From Sulfurimonas sp. (lineage in GTDB: Bacteria > Campylobacterota > Campylobacteria > Campylobacterales > Sulfurimonadaceae): 30,672 nt of DNA. Of the stretch, positions 9,961 to 18,800 are shown piece after piece. A program made the position numbers and the translations under genes. Location: positions 1 through 30,672 of the forward strand of contig JAFLJV010000195.1 of assembly GCA_022712845.1 (NCBI GenBank). Reading direction: 5' to 3'. Each line of letters begins with the position of its first letter. Positions within the stretch are counted from its first letter, which is position 1. The notes beneath the pieces are model-generated. The model did not search any database and had not been told where the DNA came from. It saw only the letters and a program-made list of their open reading frames with translations.

Positions 9961-10016
9961 CGACACTTTATCATAAAATCTTCTTCGACATAAAATAAAT
10001 CTAAATTTTAGATTTT

Positions 10017-10040
10017 GCCATGTGTTATATCACACATGGC
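10017..10040 (+). terminator. Probable terminator downstream of dnaK
   Basis: GCCATGTGT (10017-10025) pairs perfectly with ACACATGGC (10032-10040) around a 6-base loop. The following bases (ATTTACC) are only weakly T-rich. Just upstream, near 9998-10014, is a second small palindrome AATCTAAA-T-TTTAGATT. Together they probably end the grpE-dnaK transcript. Confidence 0.55.
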
Positions 10041-10166
10041 ATTTACCATAAAACTTGTTTACTGAACATAAATATCACATTTTTTATTCTTATTTTTACC
10101 TATTTAAGGGATATTTTATTTAAATGTCTTATAATAATCATAAATAATTAATAATAAAGGTATTAT

Positions 10167-12992
10167 ATGCTAAACAATCTCTCTATCAAAACAAAATTAT
10201 TACTACAAACTGCCGTTCCAATTATCATAATTCTTATTTTATCATTTATGGCGATTAGTTCTAACTTAAAAAATGTAAATCATTTAGAAGAGTTGCAAAA
10301 AAGTTCTAAACTTCTTAGCTCCATATCATTGCTTGTACATGAGACACAAAAAGAGAGAGGTATGACTGCTGGATATTTAGGCAGTGGTGGCAAAAGTTTT
10401 AAAGATAAGCTTCCTTCTCAAAGAAATCTTACAGATGTAAGGATAAAAGAGTTAAAAGAGTATTTAAGCAAAATTGACTTAAACAGCATAGATGCAAAAA
10501 CTTCAGATGCAACAAACATAGCACTTAATGATATTTCAATAATACGTTCTATTCGGTCGCAAGTTGATACATTAAGTATAAAAGGTTCTGAGGCAATTGC
10601 CTACTATACCAATATGAATACAAATTTTTTAATCATAATTATAAAAATTTCCAATACATCATCATCTCCTGAAATAACTAAACAAATGATAGCATATATC
10701 AATTTTTTAATGGCAAAAGAGAGAACTGGTATAGAAAGAGCAGTTGGTAACAATATTACCTCTAATGATTATTTCAAAGCTAATTTTAGACAAAAATTTT
10801 CTAGCCTTATATCTGCACAAGACTCTTATTTGACTAGCTTTAGTGACTATGCATCTCCTGAAGCTAAAGAATTTTATACTCAAACATTAGACCATGATTC
10901 TGTTAGAGAAGTAAATAGAATGAGAAATGCTTTACTAAACGAGAAAGGTATAGGCGGTTTTGGTATTGATGCCACTTACTGGTTTGATACAATATCAAGT
11001 AAATTAGGACTTTTAAAAAAGACAGAAAACTATATTGTTAAACGAATTAGAGCAACCAATAAAAAGACTAAACAGAGTGTTAAATTAGCTGTATCAATCA
11101 GTAATTTAGTTCATGAAACTCAAAAGGAAAGAGGCGCAACTGCTGGATATGTCGGAAGCAAAGGTAAAAAATTTACTAAAAGACTTCCTGCACAAAGACT
11201 GCTTACAGATAAAAAACTTAAAAATTTTAAAACTACTCTAAGTAAACTAGGTACATCTACTCTAAATAAAAAGGCAAAGAGCCATTTAAAAAAAGCATTA
11301 GCTCAGTTATCTAAATTACAAAATATAAGAAGTGGTGTAGATTCTCTCTCTATGGGTGGTGCTAAAGTTATTGGTTATTACACAGGTATGCATGCAATCT
11401 TTATAGATGTTATTGGTGCTATTTCTAAAGATGCCAAAACTGTAAATGAGGCAAGAGACTTATTAGCATGGTATAACTTCTGTATGAGTAAAGAGCGGGC
11501 TGGAATTGAGCGGGCTGTAATGTCAAATACTTTTGCAGGAAACAAATTTCTACCAAATATGAAAGAAAAATTTACAAAACTGGTAACGGAGCAAGATGCT
11601 TACTTGATGAGTTTTAAAAAGTCTGCCAATCAAAGAATGATTAATTTCTACAATAAAACAGTATCTGGCAAATATATTGATGAAGTAAATCGTATGAGAC
11701 AAGTGGCTTTTAATGCTAAGAGTGTTGGCGGTTTTGGAATTGATTCTGGATACTGGTTTAATACAATTACCACCAAAATCAATTTACTTAAAAAAATTGA
11801 TGATTACTTATCTACTACTTTAGAAAAAACTATAGAAATAAAACTATCTGATAATAACACATCACTTTACACTATGACTATCATAATAATAATGTTGGTA
11901 CTGTTTATATTGATATTTTCTAAAATAATCTCTGATGGTATTTCTAAGTCTATATCTAAATTTCAGTCAGGTCTAGTAAGCTTTTTTGATTATATTAACA
12001 GAGAGAAAACTGATATAGATCTGCTTGATGACAGCTCATCTGATGAACTTGGTAATATGGCAAAAGTTGTAAATGAGAATATTACAAAGACTAAAGCAGC
12101 TATGGAAGAGGACAATGCCTTTTTAAATAGTGCTGAGGGTGTTATGAATAAAGTTTCAGATGGTATGCTTTCAATACATATCGAAGCTAACACAAGTAAT
12201 CCAAGTCTTCAGCAATTAAAAGAATCAGTTAATGATGCACTGCTAAGTTTAAAAGATAAGTTTACTCTCATAAATAGAACATTGAAACAATACTCAAGTT
12301 ATGACTATACAGATCAGTTAAAACTTGATGATATTCAACAAAATAGTGCTCTAGAGGTGTTGATACTTGAGATTAATCAATTAAGAGGTGCAATTGTAAG
12401 TATGTTAAATAATTCATCCGACAGTGCTAACAATTTACTGGAAAAATCTGACATACTACAGTCTCAAATGCAAGAATTAAGCAGTTCATCTAATAAACAA
12501 GCAATTAGTCTAAAAGAGACAGCACAAACAATGGAAAATATTGACGTTGCTTCTAAAGACACTTCAAGTAAAGCTAAAGAGGTTATTGACCAGTCAAATG
12601 ATATAAAGTCAGTTGTTTCAATAATTTCTGATATTGCTGAACAGACAAACTTACTTGCTTTAAATGCAGCTATTGAGGCAGCAAGGGCAGGAGAACATGG
12701 GAGAGGATTTGCGGTAGTTGCAGATGAAGTACGAAAACTTGCTGAGAGAACTCAAAAATCATTATCTGAAATAAATGCAAATATTAATATACTTACTCAA
12801 TCTATTACTGATATAGGTGTTAGCATTGATGAACAAAGTAATAATATATCTAGTATTAACACCGCTATTTCAAAAATCGATGAAATAACTCTAGAAAATT
12901 CAGAGATAGTAGAAAAAGTAGAGCTTATAACAAATGAGGTTAAGGAAATGGCTGTTAATATTTCCCAAGATGTTCAAAAAAATAAATATTAA
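10167..12992 (+). CDS. Methyl-accepting chemotaxis protein with two tandem NIT sensing domains
   Basis: A 941-residue chemoreceptor. TM1 is at about residues 10-31, TM2 at about 566-588. Between them lie two homologous NIT (nitrate/nitrite-sensing) domains: the signature [14 protein letters not shown] occurs near 58 and again near 316, and ERAV, EVNRMR and GGFGID..YWF recur in both, so the unit was duplicated with a period of about 258 residues. After TM2 come HAMP-like segments ([17 protein letters not shown]; a second near [11 protein letters not shown]), then a receptor signalling hairpin whose tip begins [38 protein letters not shown] near 822. Only about 90 residues follow the tip, and there is no CheR-tethering pentapeptide. 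NIT proteins sense nitrate or nitrite in characterised cases; the ligand here is inferred. ATG has AAAGG upstream. Confidence 0.93.
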   Translation: MLNNLSIKTKLLLQTAVPIIIILILSFMAISSNLKNVNHLEELQKSSKLLSSISLLVHETQKERGMTAGYLGSGGKSFKDKLPSQRNLTDVRIKELKEYLSKIDLNSIDAKTSDATNIALNDISIIRSIRSQVDTLSIKGSEAIAYYTNMNTNFLIIIIKISNTSSSPEITKQMIAYINFLMAKERTGIERAVGNNITSNDYFKANFRQKFSSLISAQDSYLTSFSDYASPEAKEFYTQTLDHDSVREVNRMRNALLNEKGIGGFGIDATYWFDTISSKLGLLKKTENYIVKRIRATNKKTKQSVKLAVSISNLVHETQKERGATAGYVGSKGKKFTKRLPAQRLLTDKKLKNFKTTLSKLGTSTLNKKAKSHLKKALAQLSKLQNIRSGVDSLSMGGAKVIGYYTGMHAIFIDVIGAISKDAKTVNEARDLLAWYNFCMSKERAGIERAVMSNTFAGNKFLPNMKEKFTKLVTEQDAYLMSFKKSANQRMINFYNKTVSGKYIDEVNRMRQVAFNAKSVGGFGIDSGYWFNTITTKINLLKKIDDYLSTTLEKTIEIKLSDNNTSLYTMTIIIIMLVLFILIFSKIISDGISKSISKFQSGLVSFFDYINREKTDIDLLDDSSSDELGNMAKVVNENITKTKAAMEEDNAFLNSAEGVMNKVSDGMLSIHIEANTSNPSLQQLKESVNDALLSLKDKFTLINRTLKQYSSYDYTDQLKLDDIQQNSALEVLILEINQLRGAIVSMLNNSSDSANNLLEKSDILQSQMQELSSSSNKQAISLKETAQTMENIDVASKDTSSKAKEVIDQSNDIKSVVSIISDIAEQTNLLALNAAIEAARAGEHGRGFAVVADEVRKLAERTQKSLSEINANINILTQSITDIGVSIDEQSNNISSINTAISKIDEITLENSEIVEKVELITNEVKEMAVNISQDVQKNKY

Positions 12993-12999
12993 TACAACT

Positions 13000-13025
13000 A
13001 CATGTAGAATTTAATTTCTACATGT
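13000..13025. terminator. Bidirectional terminator-like hairpin between the NIT chemoreceptor and folP
   Basis: ACATGTAGAA (13000-13009) pairs perfectly with TTCTACATGT (13016-13025) around TTTAAT. It lies in the 37-base gap between two convergent genes, 7 bases from one stop and 4 from the other, the usual place for a shared terminator. Neither side has a long T-run. Confidence 0.6.
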
Positions 13026-13029
13026 CAAA

Positions 13030-14172
13030 CTAAATACTATCTATTGCTTCCAAAACTTTTAAAGCTTGAACATGTTCTTTTATATCATGAACTCTAATTA
13101 TTGAAGCCCCATTTTTCACAGCTTCTAAATTTAAAGCTATAGTTCCTGCAAGTCTATCTTGTGGTGATGATGGTGATATCTTATCTATTAGTGATTTTCT
13201 TGAAGCCCCAATAAGCAGTGGCTTTTTAAGAGTTAAAAAATGCTCTAAATTTTTTATAAGCATTAAATTATGCTCTAAAGTCTTACCAAAACCAATACCA
13301 ACATCTAAAACAATATCTTGAACACCAAGTGATTCAGCTTTGGCAATTCTACTCTGAAAAAATGAATAAATATCACTTAAGATATTTTCATATTTAGGAT
13401 CATCTTGCATAGTTTGAGGTGTGCCTTGCATATGCATTATAACAGCTTTAGCACCATTGCTGGCACATAACTTACTCACTTCATTATTAGCTAAACCTGT
13501 AATATCATTAACAATTTCAAAACCACTTTGAAGTGCATGTTTTATTACATTTGGTCTATAACTATCAATACTAAATTTTACTTTTTTATATAGTTTTTCT
13601 GCTGCTATTAAATCAAGTATAGGTTTTAATCTACTAAGCTCTTCATTTTTATCCACATGTAAAGAGTTTGGAGCTGATGACACTCCACCAACATCTATGA
13701 TGTTAGCACCATCTTCTATCATCTGCTCAACTGCTTTAATTACACCATCTACATTAAATCTAGAGTCTGAAAAAAAACTATCATTGTTAATATTAATAAC
13801 ACCCATAATATCCACACCTGATTGCTTTTTAATTTTTAAAATTTCTTGTAATTTTTTTGCTAAATTTTTTAGACCAAATGGCTGTGCCAACTCTTTCTTA
13901 CTAAGCAATTGTAACTGTTTACTTGTAGCAATAAGCAAACAATCTACATATGGAGTTTTTGCAATTACAGTTCCACGAGGAACAGCTAAATCTGCACCTA
14001 TGCTAAGAGCATCTTGTTTTAAAATATTTGCAGCTCCCACATGTAAAGCATTTATTTTTATAATATTAGTATATGCTTTTGAAGAGAGTATACTGACTCC
14101 TCCACTATCAACCCCTATATCCTGAAGTTGTTTTTTTATATCAACACTATTAGATAATTTTTCAATTTGCAT
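13030..14172 (-). CDS. folP: Dihydropteroate synthase
   Basis: It joins para-aminobenzoate to dihydropterin pyrophosphate in folate synthesis (cytoplasm). About 120 N-terminal residues precede the TIM-barrel core, an extension also present in other Campylobacterota FolP proteins; the core starts at GVDIMGVININNDSFFSDSRF. Further family motifs are ANIIDVGGVSSAPNS, KFSIDSYR, EIVNDITG, AVIMHMQGTPQTMQ, DIVLDVGIGFGKTLEHN, LLIGASRKS and IRVHDI. I chose the ATG at 14172 (protein MQIEKL, 380 residues) over one five codons upstream, because GGAGA sits six bases before it. It overlaps the holB end by 11 bases and is the last gene of the minus-strand operon. Confidence 0.94.
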   Translation of the reverse strand: MQIEKLSNSVDIKKQLQDIGVDSGGVSILSSKAYTNIIKINALHVGAANILKQDALSIGADLAVPRGTVIAKTPYVDCLLIATSKQLQLLSKKELAQPFGLKNLAKKLQEILKIKKQSGVDIMGVININNDSFFSDSRFNVDGVIKAVEQMIEDGANIIDVGGVSSAPNSLHVDKNEELSRLKPILDLIAAEKLYKKVKFSIDSYRPNVIKHALQSGFEIVNDITGLANNEVSKLCASNGAKAVIMHMQGTPQTMQDDPKYENILSDIYSFFQSRIAKAESLGVQDIVLDVGIGFGKTLEHNLMLIKNLEHFLTLKKPLLIGASRKSLIDKISPSSPQDRLAGTIALNLEAVKNGASIIRVHDIKEHVQALKVLEAIDSI

Positions 14173-14788
14173 TTTTATCTCCAACAAAACTCATCAACAA
14201 CATTGCTAAAATAGATTGTGGACGAGAATTTAATTCCAATAATCTATATGCCTTATCAAAATTTTCAAGTTGAGTATTTGATAGTATAAGCATATCTACA
14301 ACTGTTGCTCTATTGTAAAGTGCCTCTATAAGAAGTTTTGCTTCACTTTTTTTTATTCTAGCATTTACCTTTAAAAATTCAAAAACTTCTTTGTAATCAA
14401 TTTGAGAAAGATTTAACTCTATCTCTTGTTTAACATAAATTTTTATTCCTTTTAGCATCGGTAATCTTGAACGAACAGTAGGAAGTAAATTTGATTTTGT
14501 AGATGAAATTATTATAAATTCTATATTTGCAGGAGGTTCTTCTAGTACTTTTAAAAGTGAATTTTGAGCTACACTAGTAAAACTATTTGAGCCCATAATG
14601 ATATATTTAGTTTGAGATTCACTTATATAAGCTTCTGCTATAACAGCTTTTGCATGCTCTATTTTAAAATCTTCTTCTATAAAACCAACTACTCTATTTG
14701 GTTTTAATTCATTTACAAATTTTTCAAACTCTGCTTCTATATCTGTTGAGATTAAAATATGACTTTTCTTGCTCTCATGAACAAACAT
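14162..14788 (-). CDS. holB: DNA polymerase III delta-prime subunit, short form
   Basis: A 208-residue clamp-loader subunit. It carries the recognisable delta-prime stretch IMGSNSFTSVAQNSLLKVLEEPP followed by EFIIISS....LLPTVRSRL, which is the sensor/arginine-finger (SRC-like) region. It lacks a Walker A motif, as expected of delta-prime, and is far shorter than the 334-residue E. coli protein because the N-terminal zinc region and much of the C-terminus are missing; short versions are usual in this phylum. The ATG lies inside the last codons of hobA, with GGAG five bases upstream, giving a 14-base overlap and likely translational coupling. Its 3' end overlaps folP. Confidence 0.85.
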   Translation of the reverse strand: MFVHESKKSHILISTDIEAEFEKFVNELKPNRVVGFIEEDFKIEHAKAVIAEAYISESQTKYIIMGSNSFTSVAQNSLLKVLEEPPANIEFIIISSTKSNLLPTVRSRLPMLKGIKIYVKQEIELNLSQIDYKEVFEFLKVNARIKKSEAKLLIEALYNRATVVDMLILSNTQLENFDKAYRLLELNSRPQSILAMLLMSFVGDKNAN

Positions 14789-15323
14789 CTACTTCTCCAA
14801 ACATTGCTGCATTTAGAGATGCATCAAAAATACGGTAAAGCTGTAATAATTTTATATCTAATAATTTATCATATGAGTGAAGATTAAATGCATTTAGATA
14901 CTCTTCATCAAACATCCAAAAATAACTTGTATCTTTTCTTTTTGCTATGTCTGCTCTTTTATCATCACCATTACCAATGTACCAAAAGAAATAATCCTCT
15001 TTATGTGCAAGAGAAATCATATTTTCAACAATATCAATCATCTCTCCACCACTTACACTATTGTAATGTTGATACATACTATCTATTGTTACAATTGGTA
15101 AAAGTGGACGCTCAAGTTGTTTAGAATTTATGGAACTAACAATATATCTTTCTAACCATTTTCTTTTTTCATCTGTAATAAGAATAATAGTTTTTCCATC
15201 TAATATCTGCTCTAATGCTTGTGAGGTTGTTGTCGTCCAGTCAAATCTTTGCTCTTCTAACCAACTAAAACAACCACCCTCTTCTCTGATGGCATCTAAA
15301 CTCCACTGTGCGAAATCCAACAT
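14775..15323 (-). CDS. hobA: DnaA-binding replication initiation regulator HobA
   Basis: A 182-residue protein recognised as HobA, which in Helicobacter pylori binds DnaA domain I-II and helps assemble DnaA at oriC (structural counterpart of E. coli DiaA). The N-terminal MLDFAQWSLDAIREEG, the QRFDWTTTTSQALEQILDG stretch, the LITD..R.WLERYI segment and FFWYIGNGDD..ADIAK..D.SYFWMFDEEYLNAF are characteristic. The fold is a SIS-like alpha/beta domain without obvious sugar-binding residues. Start ATG is 4 bases after the lysC stop, with no good ribosome binding site, so coupled translation is likely. HobA is confined to Campylobacterota and is the best taxonomic marker here. Confidence 0.92.
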   Translation of the reverse strand: MLDFAQWSLDAIREEGGCFSWLEEQRFDWTTTTSQALEQILDGKTIILITDEKRKWLERYIVSSINSKQLERPLLPIVTIDSMYQHYNSVSGGEMIDIVENMISLAHKEDYFFWYIGNGDDKRADIAKRKDTSYFWMFDEEYLNAFNLHSYDKLLDIKLLQLYRIFDASLNAAMFGEVDVCS

Positions 15324-15327
15324 TTTT

Positions 15328-16539
15328 TTACTTATCTAACTCATATGCATTATGAAGACTTCTAACAGCTAACTCTGCATATTTTTCATCTATAACCATA
15401 GATATTTTTATCTCTGAAGTTGAGATCATATTTATGTTTATATTTTCATCAGCCATTGTTGAAAAAGCACGTGCTGCAACACCAGAGTGAGATTTCATAC
15501 CAACACCAACAACTGAGACTTTACAGATTTTATCATTATATGAATCAGCAGAGATATCTCCACTCTCTACAAAAGTATCAACTACAGCTTTAGCATCATT
15601 AATCTCACTAGTAGGTACTGTAAAGTCAATATTTGTAGTTCCATCATGGGCTTTATTTTGAATAATCATATCAATGTTTACATCACTATTTGAGAGTTTT
15701 GTAAAGATATCAGAAGCAATTCCTGGTCTATCTTTTACACCCATTAAAGATATACGAGCTTGATTTTTATCCAGTGCAATTCCACTTACTAATGGCTTTT
15801 CCATAATATTTTCTTCCTTAGTTATTAATGTTCCCTCTTCATATGAGAAACTTGTTCTTGTTACTAAATTTACATTAAGTTTTTTTGCTAACTCTACTGA
15901 ACGATTTTGAAGTACTTTAGCACCAAGTGAGGCTAACTCCAACATCTCATCATATGAGATATTGTTAAGTTTTTTTGCTTTTGGTTCTATGCGTGGGTCA
16001 GTTGTGTAAATTCCACTAACATCTGTATATATTTCACATAAATCAGCTTTTAATGCTCCAGCTATTGCAACTGCTGAGAGATCACTTCCACCACGACCAA
16101 GAGTTGTAACATCACCTTTTTCATTTACACCTTGAAAACCAGCAACTACAATTATCTTACCCTCTTTGATAGCATCTTGCATAACTTTTGGGTTTATATT
16201 TTCTATACGAGCTTTAGTATGAGTTGCATCTGTAACGATTCCAGCTTTTCTTCCTGTCATAGCACAAGCAACATGTCCCATCTCATTTAGAGCAATTGAG
16301 AGAAGTGAAGCAGTAACTCTCTCTCCTGAACTAAGTAACATATCCATCTCAGCTCTTGATGGATTTGATGAAAAATGTTCAGCATAGCCAACCAGCTTAT
16401 TTGTTTCTCCACTCATTGCAGACACAACTACAACAACATCATTACCAGCTTTTTTTGTCTTACTAACACGAGAAGCCACATTTTGTATGCGATCTAAATC
16501 ACCAACACTAGTACCACCAAATTTTTGAACTATTAACAT
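15328..16539 (-). CDS. lysC: Aspartate kinase
   Basis: A 403-residue monofunctional aspartokinase that phosphorylates aspartate, the entry step to lysine, threonine, methionine and diaminopimelate. The N-terminal VQKFGGTSVGD is the kinase signature; VVVVSAMSGETNKL, LLSSGERVTASLL, AGFQGVN..GDVTTLGRGGSDLSAVA and YTDVSGIYTTDPR follow in order. Two C-terminal ACT domains (starting near VSGIALDKNQARISLMGVKDRPGIA and KVSVVGVGMKSHSGVA) provide feedback control by amino-acid end products. Length is typical of the alpha subunit; I did not find firm evidence for an internal start giving a beta subunit. ATG directly abuts the rppH stop (TAG-ATG), with GAAGG ten bases upstream. Confidence 0.97.
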   Translation of the reverse strand: MLIVQKFGGTSVGDLDRIQNVASRVSKTKKAGNDVVVVVSAMSGETNKLVGYAEHFSSNPSRAEMDMLLSSGERVTASLLSIALNEMGHVACAMTGRKAGIVTDATHTKARIENINPKVMQDAIKEGKIIVVAGFQGVNEKGDVTTLGRGGSDLSAVAIAGALKADLCEIYTDVSGIYTTDPRIEPKAKKLNNISYDEMLELASLGAKVLQNRSVELAKKLNVNLVTRTSFSYEEGTLITKEENIMEKPLVSGIALDKNQARISLMGVKDRPGIASDIFTKLSNSDVNIDMIIQNKAHDGTTNIDFTVPTSEINDAKAVVDTFVESGDISADSYNDKICKVSVVGVGMKSHSGVAARAFSTMADENININMISTSEIKISMVIDEKYAELAVRSLHNAYELDK

Positions 16540-17010
16540 CTATAATAGACCTTCATCATTAAAATAATTTATTACACTTGTGTATACATCTTTTTTAAAA
16601 TTTGCACTCAAGGCTAAAACATCTTCTACACCAACAAATTTGTAATCACTAAACTCTGGATGTTTGGTTTTTATATTTATCTTTGCATTTTTATTTAATT
16701 TAACCAAAAAATATTTCTGTTTCTGTCCAATATATGGTTTCATATTTTTAGCAATTTTAGAAGGAAAATCATAAGATATCCATTCTGGATATTCACAAAT
16801 AATCTCAACATCATCTGTGCCTATCTCTTCTTCTAACTCACGAAACAATGCTTCTTTAACCTCTTCACCTTCATCAATTCCACCCTGAGGAAACTGCCAA
16901 ACATCTCCCAAGTCATTTCTTTGAGCTAAAAAAATCTCTTTTTTAGCAGGATAATTACTTGATACAACTATCATCGCTACATTAGGACGATATAATTTTT
17001 TTTTACTCAT
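16540..17010 (-). CDS. rppH: RNA pyrophosphohydrolase (Nudix)
   Basis: A 156-residue Nudix hydrolase that removes pyrophosphate from the 5' end of transcripts and so starts mRNA decay. The Nudix box GGIDEGEEVKEALFRELEEEIG is complete (G-x5-E-x7-RE-x2-EE-x-G) near residue 42. The preceding YRPNVAMIVVSS, LAQRND..DVWQFPQGG and later EYPEWISYDFP and GQKQKYFLVKL are typical of RppH. It is the first gene of the rppH-lysC-hobA-holB-folP operon, an arrangement I recognise from other Campylobacterota, and its stop abuts lysC. The upstream 230-base gap is shared with the divergent PAS gene. Confidence 0.94.
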   Translation of the reverse strand: MSKKKLYRPNVAMIVVSSNYPAKKEIFLAQRNDLGDVWQFPQGGIDEGEEVKEALFRELEEEIGTDDVEIICEYPEWISYDFPSKIAKNMKPYIGQKQKYFLVKLNKNAKINIKTKHPEFSDYKFVGVEDVLALSANFKKDVYTSVINYFNDEGLL

Positions 17011-17182
17011 TAACTCTGCTTCACTTTTAATATTTAACGCGATTGTACTAAAAAAGCAATTAAAAGAAAATAATTTTGATTAAAATAGCTATAATTTCAC
17101 TATGCTACTTTAATATATTTCAATACAAAATCAAGCACTTATCGACTATAAAGTAAAATATTTAAATTAACTTTTTAATATC

Positions 17183-17211
17183 TTGTATAGTAACAAAAAA
17201 TGATATATACT
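17183..17211 (+). promoter_or_regulatory. Probable promoter of the PAS/chemoreceptor pair
   Basis: TTGTAT (17183-17188), a 17-base spacer and TATACT (17206-17211) lie 29 bases before the PAS gene start. AAGG at 17230-17233 is the ribosome binding site. The rest of the gap from 17011 is A+T-rich; a TACAAT on the minus strand (17047-17042) could be the rppH -10, but this is weak. Confidence 0.6.
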
Positions 17212-17240
17212 TTAGCCTGATAAATTATAAGGTAGTAACA

Positions 17241-17624
17241 ATGAAGGAATATATACTAAAAAATACCGATTTTTTAGTCTCTCAGACTGATGAAAAAGGT
17301 ATTATAATATTTGCAAATGATGATTTTTGTGATGTAGCAGGTTACTCACTTGAGGAACTTGTAGGTAAACCACATAATGTTATTAGACATCCTGATATGC
17401 CAAAAGCTGCCTTTAAAGATTTGTGGAAGACTGTTAAAAGTGATAAAATCTGGGAAGGCTATGTGAAAAATTCCACTAAAAATGGTGACTTTTATTGGGT
17501 ATATGCCACAGTTTATCCATCGTACGATAAAAATACAAATGAAAAGACTTATATGTCATGTAGAAGAAAACCTTCGGCTCAAGAAATTCAAGAAGCCCAA
17601 GCGTTATATAAAACACTAAATTAG
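17241..17624 (+). CDS. Stand-alone Aer-type PAS domain protein (CetB-like)
   Basis: A 127-residue protein that is almost entirely one PAS domain of the Aer type. The region around [16 protein letters not shown], then KIWEGYVKN and [12 protein letters not shown], closely follows the FAD-binding PAS fold of Aer, including the RHPDMP segment and the Trp of WEG that contact FAD in E. coli Aer. There is no membrane segment and no signalling domain. It lies 11 bases before a membrane chemoreceptor that has no sensing domain of its own. In Campylobacter jejuni the same division exists: CetB carries PAS-FAD and CetA carries membrane, HAMP and signalling parts, for energy taxis. FAD binding and pairing are inferred. 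Confidence 0.88.
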   Translation: MKEYILKNTDFLVSQTDEKGIIIFANDDFCDVAGYSLEELVGKPHNVIRHPDMPKAAFKDLWKTVKSDKIWEGYVKNSTKNGDFYWVYATVYPSYDKNTNEKTYMSCRRKPSAQEIQEAQALYKTLN

Positions 17625-17635
17625 GAAATATATCT

Positions 17636-18754
17636 ATGAACAACATACAAAGAAACATAATAATAGTGATAGTTTTTGCTATTTTAATTACCTCACTATT
17701 TTTAAGTGACTCAAGTTTACTTCATGCTGGACTTACCATAACAGCAATGGGACTTGTTCTCTTTTTTCAGCAACAAAAAATATCATTAGGTTCATCTAAT
17801 ATAAATATGATTTTAGATGATTTTTTAGAAATTTTAAAATTTGAAAGAAATAAAACTATTTTAAATAAATCTACAACTGATAAAATGGAACAAAAGATAA
17901 ATCAAATTATAGAGAGATATGAAAAAACCACACTCCAAGATACAGAGGTTGCGGGTCAAATGGTTTTACTTGCTAATAAAGTATCAAAAGGTCACTATTC
18001 AAACAGAATTCAGATAGACAGTAAGACACCATATGTTCATGTATTAAAAAATAGCATGAACGATATGTTAGATTCATCTGAGAAAAATCTTGATACCGCG
18101 ATATCAACTTTGCAAAATTTTGCAAATGGTCAATTTCAAGCTAGACATGATGTTAATGTTGAAGCAAAAATGGCTGATTTATTAAACAATATCAATGAAC
18201 TTGGTCAATCACTTGAAGATATGGAGCAAACAAATCAAGATACTCAATTCCAAATACTAGAATCTTCAAATATATTAAACAAAACTATCAGCGAGATTAC
18301 AAATACAACAATTATAGATCTAAAAAATATGATTAGTAAAACGGTCGATAAGATTTATAATGTTTCTCAAAAAGAAAACGAAATGGTTGAGAATCTTCAA
18401 TCACTTGTTTCAAATGCTAATGAGACAAAAGAAATTTTATCTACCATTGGTGACATAGCTGAACAGACAAATTTACTGGCTCTTAATGCTGCTATTGAAG
18501 CAGCTCGTGCAGGTGAACATGGTCGCGGTTTTGCAGTTGTTGCTGATGAAGTTAGAAAGCTTGCTGAGAGAACTCAAAAAAGTCTTGCTGAGAGTACCGC
18601 AACTACTAATGTTTTAATCCAATCAATTGCAGATAGTTCTCAAGCTCTGATAGAAAATGCTCAAGAGGTTAATAATGTTTCTGATGAAGTCAATAATATC
18701 AGTAGCAAAATGGATACAATAATTAAAACTCTAAATAGCCTAACAAACAAATAA
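17636..18754 (+). CDS. Membrane chemoreceptor without periplasmic sensor (CetA-like)
   Basis: A 372-residue receptor. Two hydrophobic segments (about 7-23 and 28-45) form a hairpin with a tiny loop, so nothing is left outside the membrane to bind a ligand. Two HAMP-like units follow (near [17 protein letters not shown] and [15 protein letters not shown]), then a short receptor signalling hairpin with tip [38 protein letters not shown] at about 276-312. About 60 residues remain after the tip, so the coiled coil is short, and no CheR-docking tail is present. With the PAS gene immediately upstream this is best read as the transducer half of a split Aer system, as in CetA/CetB. The tip is nearly identical to that of the NIT chemoreceptor at 10167-12992. 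Confidence 0.88.
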   Translation: MNNIQRNIIIVIVFAILITSLFLSDSSLLHAGLTITAMGLVLFFQQQKISLGSSNINMILDDFLEILKFERNKTILNKSTTDKMEQKINQIIERYEKTTLQDTEVAGQMVLLANKVSKGHYSNRIQIDSKTPYVHVLKNSMNDMLDSSEKNLDTAISTLQNFANGQFQARHDVNVEAKMADLLNNINELGQSLEDMEQTNQDTQFQILESSNILNKTISEITNTTIIDLKNMISKTVDKIYNVSQKENEMVENLQSLVSNANETKEILSTIGDIAEQTNLLALNAAIEAARAGEHGRGFAVVADEVRKLAERTQKSLAESTATTNVLIQSIADSSQALIENAQEVNNVSDEVNNISSKMDTIIKTLNSLTNK

Positions 18755-18758
18755 TAAT

Positions 18759-18791
18759 ATAGCCATAAGCACAATTTGTGGTTTTAGCTAT
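18759..18791 (+). terminator. Possible hairpin between the chemoreceptor and hemW
   Basis: ATAGC (18759-18763) and GCTAT (18787-18791) frame an inner stem of CACAA and TTGTG. No T-run follows, so terminator function is doubtful; it may only reduce read-through. Confidence 0.3.
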
Positions 18792-18800
18792 ACTTCCATC

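Noticed and set aside
9690..9974. A minus-strand reading frame of 94 codons across the end of dnaK
   Set aside because: It is the mirror of the Lys/Glu-rich DnaK tail (Ser/Phe-rich translation) and shows no protein family features.
13697..14125. A 142-codon plus-strand reading frame inside folP
   Set aside because: It is antisense to the conserved dihydropteroate synthase core and its translation has no recognisable domain.
14888..15339. Two plus-strand reading frames opposite hobA
   Set aside because: hobA is a clear gene here; the opposite frames have low-complexity translations and no start signals.
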